Below are positions 39,704-48,165 of a DNA stretch of 64,000 nt, in pieces. Numbering within the stretch: position 1 is the first letter of the stretch; every line of letters starts with the position of its first letter. Source of the stretch: Mycobacterium alsense (GTDB lineage: Bacteria; Actinomycetota; Actinomycetes; Mycobacteriales; Mycobacteriaceae); contig NZ_MVHD01000008.1 in NCBI RefSeq assembly GCF_002086635.1, positions 62,001 to 126,000 on the forward strand, in the 5' to 3' direction. The notes beneath the pieces were generated by a model. The model made no database searches. It saw nothing but the letters and a program-made list of their open reading frames with translations, and was not told where the DNA came from. A program made the translations under genes and the position numbers.

Positions 39704-40309
39704 GTGAAGGCTCGCGAACTGAAGGTCCCCGGCGCCTGGGAGATCACCCCGGCCGTCCACGGCGACTCCCGCGGCGTGTTTTTCGAATGGTTCACCGAGC
39801 GCGGGTTCACCGATTTCAGCGGCCACCGGCTGGACATCCGGCAGGCCAACTGTTCGGTGTCGTCGGCCGGCGTGCTACGCGGCCTGCACTTCGCCCAGCT
39901 GCCGCCGAGCCAGGCCAAATACGTGACGTGCGTGTCTGGCTCGGTGTTCGACGTGGTCGTCGACATCCGCGTCGGCTCACCGACTTTCGGCCAGTGGGAC
40001 TCGGTCCTGCTCGACGACCAGGACCACCGGACGATCTACATCTCCGAGGGCCTCGGGCACGCCTTCCTCGCCCTGCAAGACAATTCGACCGTGATGTATC
40101 TGTGCTCCGCGCAATACAATCCGCAGCGCGAGCACACCATCTGCGCGACGGACCCGGCGCTGGGGATCGACTGGCCCCTGGTTGACGGTGCCGCCCCCAG
40201 CCTGTCCGACCGCGACGCCGCGGCACCCGGCTTCGACGAGGTGCGCGCCGCCGGCCTCCTGCCGACCTGGGAGGAGACGCAGCGGTTCATCGCCGATCTG
40301 CGCGGCTGA
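39704..40309 (+). CDS. rmlC: dTDP-4-keto-6-deoxyglucose 3,5-epimerase
   Basis: RmlC is the third step of dTDP-rhamnose synthesis. The cupin-like protein of 201 residues has FFEWFTERGF, ANCSVSSAGVLRGLHFAQLP with the catalytic His, KYVTCVSGSVFDVVVDIRVG, and the MYLCSAQYNPQREHTI stretch with the catalytic Tyr. It uses a GTG start directly behind rmlB. rmlA and rmlD are not in the window. Confidence 0.97.
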   Translation: MKARELKVPGAWEITPAVHGDSRGVFFEWFTERGFTDFSGHRLDIRQANCSVSSAGVLRGLHFAQLPPSQAKYVTCVSGSVFDVVVDIRVGSPTFGQWDSVLLDDQDHRTIYISEGLGHAFLALQDNSTVMYLCSAQYNPQREHTICATDPALGIDWPLVDGAAPSLSDRDAAAPGFDEVRAAGLLPTWEETQRFIADLRG

Positions 40310-40332
40310 CATACCGGCCGGACAACGAAGAC

Positions 40333-40356
40333 GCCGGCGAGCCGGCAACTGTTGCC
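40333..40356. terminator. short inverted repeats after rmlC
   Basis: GCCGG-CGAG-CCGGC is followed by the overlapping palindrome GGCAAC-T-GTTGCC, starting 24 bp after the rmlC stop. Either could end the rml transcript; the second could also be an operator of the PE gene. The rest of this 225-bp gap shows no gene; TACCAT near 40480 is a possible -10. Confidence 0.4.
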
Positions 40357-40534
40357 TTCGACACGCGGTAACTGAAAACGCGTATTTCCCGGCGGCGGAG
40401 GGCTACCCGTTACGGTTCGGGTGCGGCCCGGATCCGACTTGTCCTGTCAATTCAGCACTTTCGTGACTGAAATTACATACCATCCGATTCATCGCCAGTC
40501 AGCAGCGACCGCTTGACCATCGCCGGAGGGAGCT

Positions 40535-42424
40535 ATGTCGTTTGTGATCGTGTTGCCGGAGCCCGTGGCGGACGCGGCGAAGAGCCTCGAAAGCCTCGGC
40601 GCGACAATCCGATCGGCGCACGCGGCGGCGGCCGCGCCCACCACCGCAATCGCGGCGGCCGCCGGCGATGAGGTGTCGGCCGCCATCGCGACACTGTTCG
40701 CCCAACACGGAGCCGCCTACCAGGCTCTCAGCGCCCAGGCTGCGGCGTTCCACAGCGAGTTGACGCGGACCGTCAACACGAGCGCGCAAGCCTACGCGGC
40801 CGCCGAGGTGACGAACGCCGCGACGCTGCAGACCCTCGAGCAAGACGTGCTGGCGCTGATCAACACGCCAACCAACACCCTGTTGGGGCGCCCCCTGATC
40901 GGCGACGGCGCGGACGGCATCACGACCGCGGCGGGAGTCGGAACACCCGGCGGCGCCGGCGGAATCCTGTGGGGCAACGGCGGTCACGGCGGCGCCAGCA
41001 TCGCCGACGGGGTGGCGGGCGGCGCGGGCGGCCCGGCCGGCTTGATCGGCACCGGCGGCACGGGCGGCATGGGCGGATTGGGCGCGGCCGGCGGGGCCGG
41101 AGGCACCGGCGGATTGCTGTGGGGCAACGGCGGAACCGGCGGTCTGGGGGGCTGGACCGGAATCGGCGGCCCCGGCGGGAGCGCGCTGTTCATCGGTGAC
41201 GGCGGCACGGGCGGCCAAGGCGGAACGTTCATGTACAACGCCGTCGGCACGATCCTTCCCGGCGGAACCGGCGGAACCGGCGGCCATGGCGGCCTGCTCT
41301 GGGGGAACGGCGGCGCCGGCGGCATCGGCGGGCCGTACGGAATCGGCGGTGCCGGCGGCAGCGCGCAATGGTTCGGCAATGGCGGCACCGGCGGCATGGG
41401 TGGCGCCTTCGCGAACGGCGGCATCGGCGGCAACGGCGGACTTTTGATCGGCGCCGGCGGCGACGGCGGCACCGGCGGCGTCGTCACCGGCATCGGTGGT
41501 CAGGGCGGCATCGGCGGCCAATTGCTGGGCGAATCCGGGGCCACCGGCGCCAATGGCGGGCCGGCCGCCGTCCAGCTCACGATGCACGGGACCCGCCCGA
41601 CACTGCAGGTGTCCGTCGACGGCGGGCCGTTTGTGCAGGCAACGGTCGACACCGGATCGAGCGCCCTGTTCTTTGCACCCCGCGACGTCGATCTGGCGGC
41701 CCTCGGCACCCCCATCCAAACCGGACTCACTTACAACTTCGGCAGTCCCGGAGACGAAACGGTCGTCACCTACGACCAATACCGGGCCGCGGTGAACTTC
41801 GGGAACGGCATCATGACCCAGCCGACAACCATCGGCGTCATCACCTCCGAAGTTCACAATGGAACGCCCACGACACCCGAAACGCTGGTCGGGGTGGGCG
41901 CCAACACGCTCGGCAGTGGATTCACCTCCACTGCCGTGCAGCAATTGCCGGGCCAGCTGGCCAACGGCATTCTGGTCAACCAGCCCGGACACTACTTCCA
42001 GTTCGGCGACAACCCGCTCCCCGGGATTGCCGGCGTCACCGGGTCGCCGTTCACCAATGGCCTGATCGTGCAGGTCGGCAACACCACCCTGCAGCCGACC
42101 ACGGGTGTCGTCGATACCGGCGGCGTCAACGGCAGCATCCCCCACAACCTGTTGCCGCCCGACCTGCAAAACATCCCGATAGGCGGGTCCCTCCCCGCGG
42201 GAACCGGAATCTATGTCGGAGTGGTCGATCCGGTGACGGGTGGTTATTCCGTGCTGTACGAGCAGATCACGCAGGGGGGCATCAACGGCACGTTGGTGAC
42301 GGCCGACGTGGGGGCGGGTGGTGTCTTCAACACCGGGAACTACCCGTACACCCTGATGCCGATCTATCACTCGTACCTTCCCGAATCTGTCGGAACGATC
42401 ATCTTCGACGCGCCTCCCACTTAG
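40535..42424 (+). CDS. PE-family protein with glycine-rich linker and C-terminal aspartic protease
   Basis: The 629-residue protein starts with a PE domain (residues 1-95, MSFVIVLPEPVADAAKSLES). A Gly/Ala-rich PGRS-like linker of GGxGG repeats spans about residues 140-340. A pepsin-like C-terminal domain follows, with catalytic motifs DTGS at residues 372-375 and DTGG at 527-530. This is the layout of PecA/PE_PGRS35, a mycobacterial surface protease. PE proteins leave through ESX-5, which is not in the window. GGAGGG lies just before the ATG. No PPE partner is adjacent. Confidence 0.92.
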   Translation: MSFVIVLPEPVADAAKSLESLGATIRSAHAAAAAPTTAIAAAAGDEVSAAIATLFAQHGAAYQALSAQAAAFHSELTRTVNTSAQAYAAAEVTNAATLQTLEQDVLALINTPTNTLLGRPLIGDGADGITTAAGVGTPGGAGGILWGNGGHGGASIADGVAGGAGGPAGLIGTGGTGGMGGLGAAGGAGGTGGLLWGNGGTGGLGGWTGIGGPGGSALFIGDGGTGGQGGTFMYNAVGTILPGGTGGTGGHGGLLWGNGGAGGIGGPYGIGGAGGSAQWFGNGGTGGMGGAFANGGIGGNGGLLIGAGGDGGTGGVVTGIGGQGGIGGQLLGESGATGANGGPAAVQLTMHGTRPTLQVSVDGGPFVQATVDTGSSALFFAPRDVDLAALGTPIQTGLTYNFGSPGDETVVTYDQYRAAVNFGNGIMTQPTTIGVITSEVHNGTPTTPETLVGVGANTLGSGFTSTAVQQLPGQLANGILVNQPGHYFQFGDNPLPGIAGVTGSPFTNGLIVQVGNTTLQPTTGVVDTGGVNGSIPHNLLPPDLQNIPIGGSLPAGTGIYVGVVDPVTGGYSVLYEQITQGGINGTLVTADVGAGGVFNTGNYPYTLMPIYHSYLPESVGTIIFDAPPT

Positions 42425-42487
42425 GCCGTCGATAACAAGGTCGACGTCGATCGTTGACCTGTGCCGCCAAGGCGTCTCGTCCACCGA

Positions 42488-42574
42488 TCAATATCGGCTC
42501 GGGTTACCCGACGCCTCCTCGAGCATGAGCCGGTCGAGTTTCGCGGCGGTGTCCGACAGCGCCGAGCGGGTCAT
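42488..42574 (-). CDS. possible 28-residue protein coupled to the FAD enzyme
   Basis: An ATG overlaps the FAD-enzyme stop as ATGA and opens a frame of 28 codons: MTRSALSDTAAKLDRLMLEE then ASGNPSRY. The sequence is polar and helix-prone with no known motif. Tight coupling argues for translation, but it could also be a chance frame. The size is too small for reliable coding statistics. Confidence 0.35.
   Translation of the reverse strand: MTRSALSDTAAKLDRLMLEEASGNPSRY
42499..42511. terminator. short palindrome between convergent genes
   Basis: TCGGGT-T-ACCCGA is a perfect 6-bp inverted repeat around one base, 75 bp after the PE-gene stop and inside the possible 28-codon frame. It may be a weak bidirectional terminator. 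Confidence 0.3.
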
Positions 42575-43899
42575 GCGCAGGACACCCGGGGTTTCGCCGC
42601 CGCCGACGCCAGCAGATCGCCCATCAGATGACCCAAGAGGTCAAGGCGGGCGGTGGACAGCCAGGCGGTCAGGTCCGGGTCGTCGAGCCAGCGCAGCTGG
42701 CCGCCGTAGTCGGCCACCGCGATGCGCAACCAGTCGAGGTCCGTGTCGGGGTGCGGCACCGGCACGCAGATCCGGTTTTTCACCGTGTCGTCGGGATAGG
42801 CGGCCTCCACATGGGCGATCAGCGCCGCGCTGAAGATCTGCTGGCAGCCCCGCACGCTCTGCAAGGTAATGCGGCCGTTCTCGAAAATTGGTGTGGCGGG
42901 GCGTTTCTCGGCGCCGTCGGCGGCGCAGTCGACGTACAGGGTCGAGGCGTGCGTGCCGATGGCGCCGCCGTCGAGCACCATCTCGTCGGCCTCGATGCGC
43001 CGCACATGTCCCATGCGCACGACGTCGGTGATGCGCCGGAGTTGCTCGAGTTCGGCGCGGGTGACGGTCGCGCACCGATACATGGTGGGCGTGACCGCGG
43101 GGTCGATGCGCAACAGGGCGCCGGCATCCTCGAGGCGCGCGAACAGGTCGTCGACCGACGCCGCGTCGCGAACGGCCTTCAGCTGGGCGGTGAACGCGGC
43201 CTTGATCCGGTCGGCGAACAACGACCCGGGCTGGATCGTCGCGCGATCGAGTAGCCACGAATCGCGCGGCATGATCCAGGTCAGCCGGTCCGGCGCGATG
43301 CCCTGCCCCAGCAACCACAGGCAGGTGTCCATCCCGGTCTTGCCGGCGCCCACGATGACGTAGCGCTCGCGGGCCGCGGCCCCGGGCAGGTCGTTGGGCG
43401 GGACGCACTCGACGCCGGGCGCGACGCGGTAGGGCGGCGGGCGCATGGCGGGGACCTCGACGCGCATGTAGGTGGCGTCGACCAGGCGGCGCGCCACGTC
43501 GACGGTGTAATCGGTCCCGGCCAGCGTGGTGAAGCGGCCGTCACCGCGGTATTCGCTCATCGGGAAGTAGGCGACCCGCCCGGTCGGCAGCAGCCGGTGG
43601 CGCAGGACGTGGTCGTAGTAGGCGCACACCTCGCCCGCGGTCGCCAGCTCGTAAAGGCCCTTGTTCCAGCCGATTTCGTCGATGGCGCCGCTGCCCAGCG
43701 GCAGCGAGTTGACCCCGTAGAACGCCGAAGGCTGATGCAGCCGCACGAAAGGGTAGGCCACGGTCCAGTGCCCGCCCGGCTGGTGGTTGCGGTCCACCAG
43801 CACCACGCGCGCCTCCGTCTCGGTCACCAGGGTGTCGACGAACGCCATGCCCATCGCGCCCGCCCCGACCAGCAGATAGTCGGCCTCGATGGTGCGCAT
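42571..43899 (-). CDS. FAD/NAD(P)-binding oxidoreductase of unknown substrate
   Basis: The 442-residue protein has two dinucleotide motifs: YLLVGAGAMGMAF near residue 8 with the following VVLVDRNHQPGGHW, and YVIVGAGKTGMD near residue 180. The layout resembles flavin monooxygenases and lysine/ornithine hydroxylase-like enzymes, but the exact subfamily is not recognised. It lies between the PE gene and the mmsA operon and is divergent from mmsA with an 83-bp gap. No transmembrane segment is seen. Confidence 0.82.
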   Translation of the reverse strand: MRTIEADYLLVGAGAMGMAFVDTLVTETEARVVLVDRNHQPGGHWTVAYPFVRLHQPSAFYGVNSLPLGSGAIDEIGWNKGLYELATAGEVCAYYDHVLRHRLLPTGRVAYFPMSEYRGDGRFTTLAGTDYTVDVARRLVDATYMRVEVPAMRPPPYRVAPGVECVPPNDLPGAAARERYVIVGAGKTGMDTCLWLLGQGIAPDRLTWIMPRDSWLLDRATIQPGSLFADRIKAAFTAQLKAVRDAASVDDLFARLEDAGALLRIDPAVTPTMYRCATVTRAELEQLRRITDVVRMGHVRRIEADEMVLDGGAIGTHASTLYVDCAADGAEKRPATPIFENGRITLQSVRGCQQIFSAALIAHVEAAYPDDTVKNRICVPVPHPDTDLDWLRIAVADYGGQLRWLDDPDLTAWLSTARLDLLGHLMGDLLASAAAKPRVSCA

Positions 43900-43935
43900 A
43901 CGACAAGCTATCCACCTTGCGACGCCCAGGCCAGG

Positions 43936-43955
43936 TTACTAGGATATGCAAGTAA
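43936..43955. promoter_or_regulatory. imperfect palindrome in the mmsA/FAD-enzyme divergent region
   Basis: TTACT-AGGATATGCA-AGTAA has 5-bp perfect arms and an ATAT centre. It overlaps a plausible -10 (TAGGAT, 43940-43945) for mmsA. The position suggests a repressor site controlling both divergent units. Confidence 0.45.
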
Positions 43956-43982
43956 TCGCGCGATACCGACTCCGAGGACATC

Positions 43983-45503
43983 ATGACCACACAGATCCCG
44001 CACTTCATCGATGGGAAGCGCACCGCCGGCCAGGCCACCCGCACCGCCGACGTCTTCAACCCCAGCACCGGCGAGGTGCAGGCGAAAGTGCCCATGGCGG
44101 GCAAGGCGGACGTCGACGCGGCGGTCGCCTCGGCCGTCGAGGCCCAAAAGGGCTGGGCCGCAACCAATCCGCAGCGCCGCGCCCGGGTCTTGATGCGGTT
44201 CATCGAGCTGGTCAACGAGGCGGCTGACGAGCTGGCCGAGCTGCTGTCGCTCGAGCATGGCAAGACGCTGGCCGACGCGCGCGGCGACATCCAGCGCGGC
44301 ATCGAGGTGATCGAGTTCTGCGTCGGGATTCCGCACCTGCTCAAGGGCGAGTACAGCGAGGGCGCGGGCCCCGGCATCGACGTCTATTCGTTGCGCCAGC
44401 CCCTGGGCGTGGTCGCGGGCATCACCCCGTTCAACTTCCCGGCGATGATCCCGCTGTGGAAGGCCGGGCCGGCGCTGGCGTGCGGCAACGCGTTCGTGCT
44501 CAAGCCCAGCGAGCGCGACCCGTCGGTTCCGGTGCGCCTGGCCGAGCTGTTCATCGAGGCCGGCCTGCCCCCGGGCGTGTTCCAGGTGGTGCACGGCGAC
44601 AAGGAGGCCGTCGACGCCATCCTGCACCATCGCGACATCAAGGCCGTGGGCTTCGTCGGCAGCTCCGACATCGCGCACTACATCTACGCCACCGCCGCGG
44701 CCACCGACAAGCGGTCGCAGTGCTTCGGCGGCGCCAAGAACCACATGATCGTGATGCCCGACGCCGACCTCGACCAGGCCGTCGACGCGCTGATCGGCGC
44801 CGGCTACGGCAGCGCGGGCGAGCGTTGCATGGCGATCAGTGTCGCCGTGCCCGTCGGCGAGCAGACCGCGGACCGGTTGCGCGCCAGGCTGATCGAGCGG
44901 ATCAACAACCTGCGCGTGGGCCACAGCCTCGACCCCAAGGCCGACTACGGCCCGCTGGTTACCGACGCGGCCCTGGCGCGGGTGCGCGACTACATCGGCC
45001 AGGGCGTCGACGCGGGCGCCGAGCTGGTCATCGACGGCCGGGAACGCACCAGCGACGACCTGGCTTTCGGCGACGCGAACCTCGAAGGCGGCTTCTTCAT
45101 CGGCCCCACCCTGTTCGACCACGTCACCCCCGAGATGTCGATCTACACCGACGAGATCTTCGGGCCGGTGCTGTGCATCGTGCGCGCCCACGACTACGAA
45201 GAGGCGCTGCGGCTGCCCTCGGAGCACGAGTACGGCAACGGCGTGGCGGTCTTCACCCGCGACGGCGACACCGCCCGCGACTTCGTCTCGCGGGTGCAGG
45301 TGGGCATGGTCGGCGTCAACGTGCCGATCCCGGTTCCGGTGGCCTACCACACCTTCGGCGGCTGGAAGCGGTCCGGGTTCGGCGACCTCAACCAGCACGG
45401 CCCGGCGTCGATCCAGTTCTACACCAAGGTCAAGACCGTCACGTCGCGCTGGCCGTCGGGCATCAAGGACGGCGCCGAATTCGTCATCCCCACCATGAAG
45501 TAG
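43983..45503 (+). CDS. mmsA: CoA-acylating methylmalonate-semialdehyde dehydrogenase
   Basis: This enzyme converts methylmalonate semialdehyde to propionyl-CoA at the end of valine breakdown. The 506-residue aldehyde-dehydrogenase protein has the catalytic Cys282 in GYGSAGERCMAIS, FNFPAMIPLWK, GSSDIAHYIYA and EIFGPVLCIV. GAGGA precedes the ATG. It is the first gene of mmsA-fadE9-mmsB and corresponds to Rv0753c. Confidence 0.96.
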   Translation: MTTQIPHFIDGKRTAGQATRTADVFNPSTGEVQAKVPMAGKADVDAAVASAVEAQKGWAATNPQRRARVLMRFIELVNEAADELAELLSLEHGKTLADARGDIQRGIEVIEFCVGIPHLLKGEYSEGAGPGIDVYSLRQPLGVVAGITPFNFPAMIPLWKAGPALACGNAFVLKPSERDPSVPVRLAELFIEAGLPPGVFQVVHGDKEAVDAILHHRDIKAVGFVGSSDIAHYIYATAAATDKRSQCFGGAKNHMIVMPDADLDQAVDALIGAGYGSAGERCMAISVAVPVGEQTADRLRARLIERINNLRVGHSLDPKADYGPLVTDAALARVRDYIGQGVDAGAELVIDGRERTSDDLAFGDANLEGGFFIGPTLFDHVTPEMSIYTDEIFGPVLCIVRAHDYEEALRLPSEHEYGNGVAVFTRDGDTARDFVSRVQVGMVGVNVPIPVPVAYHTFGGWKRSGFGDLNQHGPASIQFYTKVKTVTSRWPSGIKDGAEFVIPTMK

Positions 45504-45507
45504 CGAC

Positions 45508-46674
45508 ATGTTTACCCTCAACGACGAAGAACGGGTGATCACCGAGACGGCGGCCGCCTTCGCCGAGAAGCGGATGGCCTCGCACGCGCTGGAATGGGAT
45601 GCCGCCAACCATTTCCCGACCGACGTGCTGCGCGAAGCCGCCGAGCTGGGCATGGCGGCGATCTACTGCCGCGACGACGTGGGCGGCAGCGGGTTGCGCC
45701 GCCTCGACGGCGTGCGCATCTTCGAACAGCTCGCCATCGCCGACCCGGTCACCGCGGCGTTCCTGTCCATCCACAACATGTGCGCGTGGATGATCGACAG
45801 CTTCGGCACCCCTGAGCAGCGCAAGGCCTGGGTTCCGCGGCTGGCCGCGATGGACGTCATCGCCAGCTACTGCCTCACCGAGCCGGGCGCCGGTTCGGAC
45901 GCCAGCGCGCTGAGCACCCGCGCCGTCAAGCACGGCGGCGACTACGTGCTCGACGGCGTCAAGCAGTTCATCTCCGGGGCGGGGGCCTCGGACGTGTACG
46001 TGGTGATGGCCCGGACCGGGGGGCCGGAAAAGCCCGGCCCGCGCGGCATTTCCGCGTTCGTCGTGGAAAAGGGCACGCAGGGCCTGAGTTTCGGCGCCCT
46101 GGAGGAGAAGATGGGCTGGCACGCCCAACCCACCGCCCAGGTGATCCTGGAGGGCGTGCGGGTGCCCGCCGACGCCATGCTGGGCGGCGCCGACGGCGAG
46201 GGCGCCGGGTTCGGCATCGCCATGAACGGCCTCAACGGCGGTCGCCTCAATATCGCGGCGTGCTCGCTCGGCGGCGCCCAGGCCGCCTACGACAAGGCCG
46301 GGGCCTACGTGCGCGAACGCCAGGCGTTCGGCTCTCCCCTGCTCGACGAGCCCACCATCCGGTTCACCCTGGCCGACATGGCCACCGGGCTGGAGACCTC
46401 GCGAATGATGTTGTGGCGGGCCGCAAGTGCGCTGGACGCCGACGACCCCGACAAGGTCGAGCTGTGCGCGATGGCCAAGCGCTACGTCACCGACACCTGC
46501 TTCGACGTCGCCGACAAGGCCCTGCAACTGCACGGCGGCTACGGATACCTGCGCGAGTATGGTCTGGAAAAGATCGTCCGCGATCTGCGGGTCCATCGAA
46601 TCCTGGAAGGCACCAACGAAATCATGCGGGTGGTCATCGGCCGGGCCGAGGCCGCGCGGTTCCGTGTTTCCTGA
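45508..46674 (+). CDS. fadE9: acyl-CoA dehydrogenase, probable isobutyryl-CoA dehydrogenase
   Basis: This FAD enzyme introduces a double bond into isobutyryl-CoA in valine catabolism. It has 388 residues with YCLTEPGAGSDASAL, KQFISGAGASDVYVVMARTG, ADMATGLETSRMM, QLHGGYGYLREYGLEKI and the closing RILEGTNEIMR that carries the catalytic Glu region. It begins 4 bp after mmsA and corresponds to Rv0752c by order. Confidence 0.94.
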   Translation: MFTLNDEERVITETAAAFAEKRMASHALEWDAANHFPTDVLREAAELGMAAIYCRDDVGGSGLRRLDGVRIFEQLAIADPVTAAFLSIHNMCAWMIDSFGTPEQRKAWVPRLAAMDVIASYCLTEPGAGSDASALSTRAVKHGGDYVLDGVKQFISGAGASDVYVVMARTGGPEKPGPRGISAFVVEKGTQGLSFGALEEKMGWHAQPTAQVILEGVRVPADAMLGGADGEGAGFGIAMNGLNGGRLNIAACSLGGAQAAYDKAGAYVRERQAFGSPLLDEPTIRFTLADMATGLETSRMMLWRAASALDADDPDKVELCAMAKRYVTDTCFDVADKALQLHGGYGYLREYGLEKIVRDLRVHRILEGTNEIMRVVIGRAEAARFRVS

Positions 46675-46696
46675 AGCCGCCCCGAGAAAGAGAGCC

Positions 46697-47584
46697 ATGA
46701 CCGAGCATCTCGCGATCGCCTTCCTCGGGCTGGGCCACATGGGTGCGCCGATGTCGGCGAACCTGGTCGCCGCCGGCCATGCCGTGCGCGGATTCGATCC
46801 CGCCCCCGCCGCCGCGGCGGCGGCGGCCGAAACGGGCGCCACGATATTCGACAGCGCCGCGGCCGCGGTGACCGATGCCGACGTCGTCGTCACCATGCTG
46901 CCCAACGGCGCCCTGGTCAAAAGCTGCTACGCCGACGTGCTGCCCGCCGCCCGACCGGGCGCGCTGTTCATCGACAGCTCCACGATCTCGGTCGACGACG
47001 CCCGCGAGGCGCACTCGCTGGCGGCGTCGCACGGGATGCCCCAGGTGGACGCGCCGGTGTCCGGCGGGGTGAAGGGCGCCGTCGCCGGGACGCTGGCGTT
47101 CATGGTGGGCGGCGACGAGTCCGCGCTGCAGCGGGCCCGGCCGGTGCTGGAACCGATGGCGGGCAAGATCATTCACTGCGGCGCCGCCGGCGCCGGCCAG
47201 GCGGCCAAGGTGTGCAACAACATGGTGCTGGCCGTGCAGCAGATCGCGATCGGCGAGGCGTTCGTGCTGGCCGAGAGGCTGGGGCTGTCGGCGCAGGCCC
47301 TGTTCGACGTCATCACCGGCGCGACGGGCAACTGCTGGGCGGTGCACACCAACTGCCCGGTGCCGGGCCCGGTGCCGACGTCGCCGGCCAACGACGGCTT
47401 TCGGCCCGGGTTCGCGACGGCGCTGATGAACAAGGACCTGGGCCTGGCGATGGATGCGCTGGCCTCCACCGGTTCGGTGGCTCCGCTGGGCACCCACGCC
47501 GCGCAGATCTACGCCGAGTTCATCGCGTCCGACGACTCCCACGCCGCCCTGGACTTCAGCGCCGTGATCCAGATGCTGCGCTGA
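46697..47584 (+). CDS. mmsB: 3-hydroxyisobutyrate dehydrogenase
   Basis: MmsB oxidises 3-hydroxyisobutyrate to methylmalonate semialdehyde, the substrate of MmsA. The N-terminal Rossmann motif is AFLGLGHMGAPMSANL. The substrate loop is VDAPVSGGVKGAVAGTLAFM, and the catalytic Lys lies in GQAAKVCNNMVLA. ATG at 46697 with AGAAAGAGAG upstream gives 295 residues; a longer upstream frame lies inside fadE9. It ends the operon 69 bp before the convergent marR gene. Confidence 0.96.
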   Translation: MTEHLAIAFLGLGHMGAPMSANLVAAGHAVRGFDPAPAAAAAAAETGATIFDSAAAAVTDADVVVTMLPNGALVKSCYADVLPAARPGALFIDSSTISVDDAREAHSLAASHGMPQVDAPVSGGVKGAVAGTLAFMVGGDESALQRARPVLEPMAGKIIHCGAAGAGQAAKVCNNMVLAVQQIAIGEAFVLAERLGLSAQALFDVITGATGNCWAVHTNCPVPGPVPTSPANDGFRPGFATALMNKDLGLAMDALASTGSVAPLGTHAAQIYAEFIASDDSHAALDFSAVIQMLR

Positions 47585-47653
47585 GCGTTGGCGCACAAGG
47601 GTATTCACTCGTAACTCACCAGCGCCACCGCGGCACCGCGTGCAGCGGGCGGG

Positions 47654-48157
47654 TCAGAAGTCTCCCGCGTTGCGCCGCAACGTCTCGATGGACGACACCA
47701 GCGCCTCGGATTCGGCGGCGTCCATGCCGATGTCGGCGAACACCTGCTCGTTGAGCGTGACCGTGGCGTCCTCGACCGTGGAGCGGCCGAGGTCGGTGAT
47801 CCGCACCAGGGTCGTACGCCCATCGGTGGGGTGCGGGACCCGCTGCACCAGCCCGTCGGCCTCCAGCCGGCGGATGGCGTGGGTGACGCTGGTGACGTGC
47901 ACCTGCAGGCGGTCGGATGCCTTGGTGATCGGCAGCGCCCCGGCCCGGCTGAACGCCAGCAGCCGCAGCAACTCGAAGCGGGAGAAGCTCAGGTCGTAGG
48001 GGCGCAGCGCGTTCTCGACGCGGGCCAGCAGGATCTGGTGCGCGCGCATCACCGAGGTGACGGCGACCATGCCGGGCGCGACGCCGCCCCATCCGGCGCG
48101 CTCCCAGTTGGCCCGTGCCGCGGCGATCGGATCGCGGTTGGAGCTTGATGCGGCCAC
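47654..48157 (-). CDS. MarR-family regulator (Rv0737-like)
   Basis: The 167-residue winged-helix protein has FSRFELLRLLAFSRAGALPI, TKASDRLQVHVTSVTHAIRR and LEADGLVQRVPHPTDGRTTL, the recognition helix and wing. The GTG start is 8 bp after the aminotransferase stop with AAGGGG between them, so it is the last gene of the operon below sigL-rslA. It may control this operon or the convergent mmsA operon. MarR ligands are usually phenolic or lipophilic small molecules; none is known here. Confidence 0.92.
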   Translation of the reverse strand: MAASSSNRDPIAAARANWERAGWGGVAPGMVAVTSVMRAHQILLARVENALRPYDLSFSRFELLRLLAFSRAGALPITKASDRLQVHVTSVTHAIRRLEADGLVQRVPHPTDGRTTLVRITDLGRSTVEDATVTLNEQVFADIGMDAAESEALVSSIETLRRNAGDF

Positions 48158-48165
48158 GCCCCTTC

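Noticed and set aside
40951-41560. Tandem repeat array or CRISPR-like structure in the PE gene
   Set aside because: The periodicity is the GGxGG coding pattern of the linker; there are no constant repeats with unique spacers.
40499-42484. 661-codon minus-strand open frame opposite the PE gene
   Set aside because: It mirrors the repetitive glycine codons of the PE linker and has no independent motif. The PE domain and both protease motifs on the plus strand are decisive.
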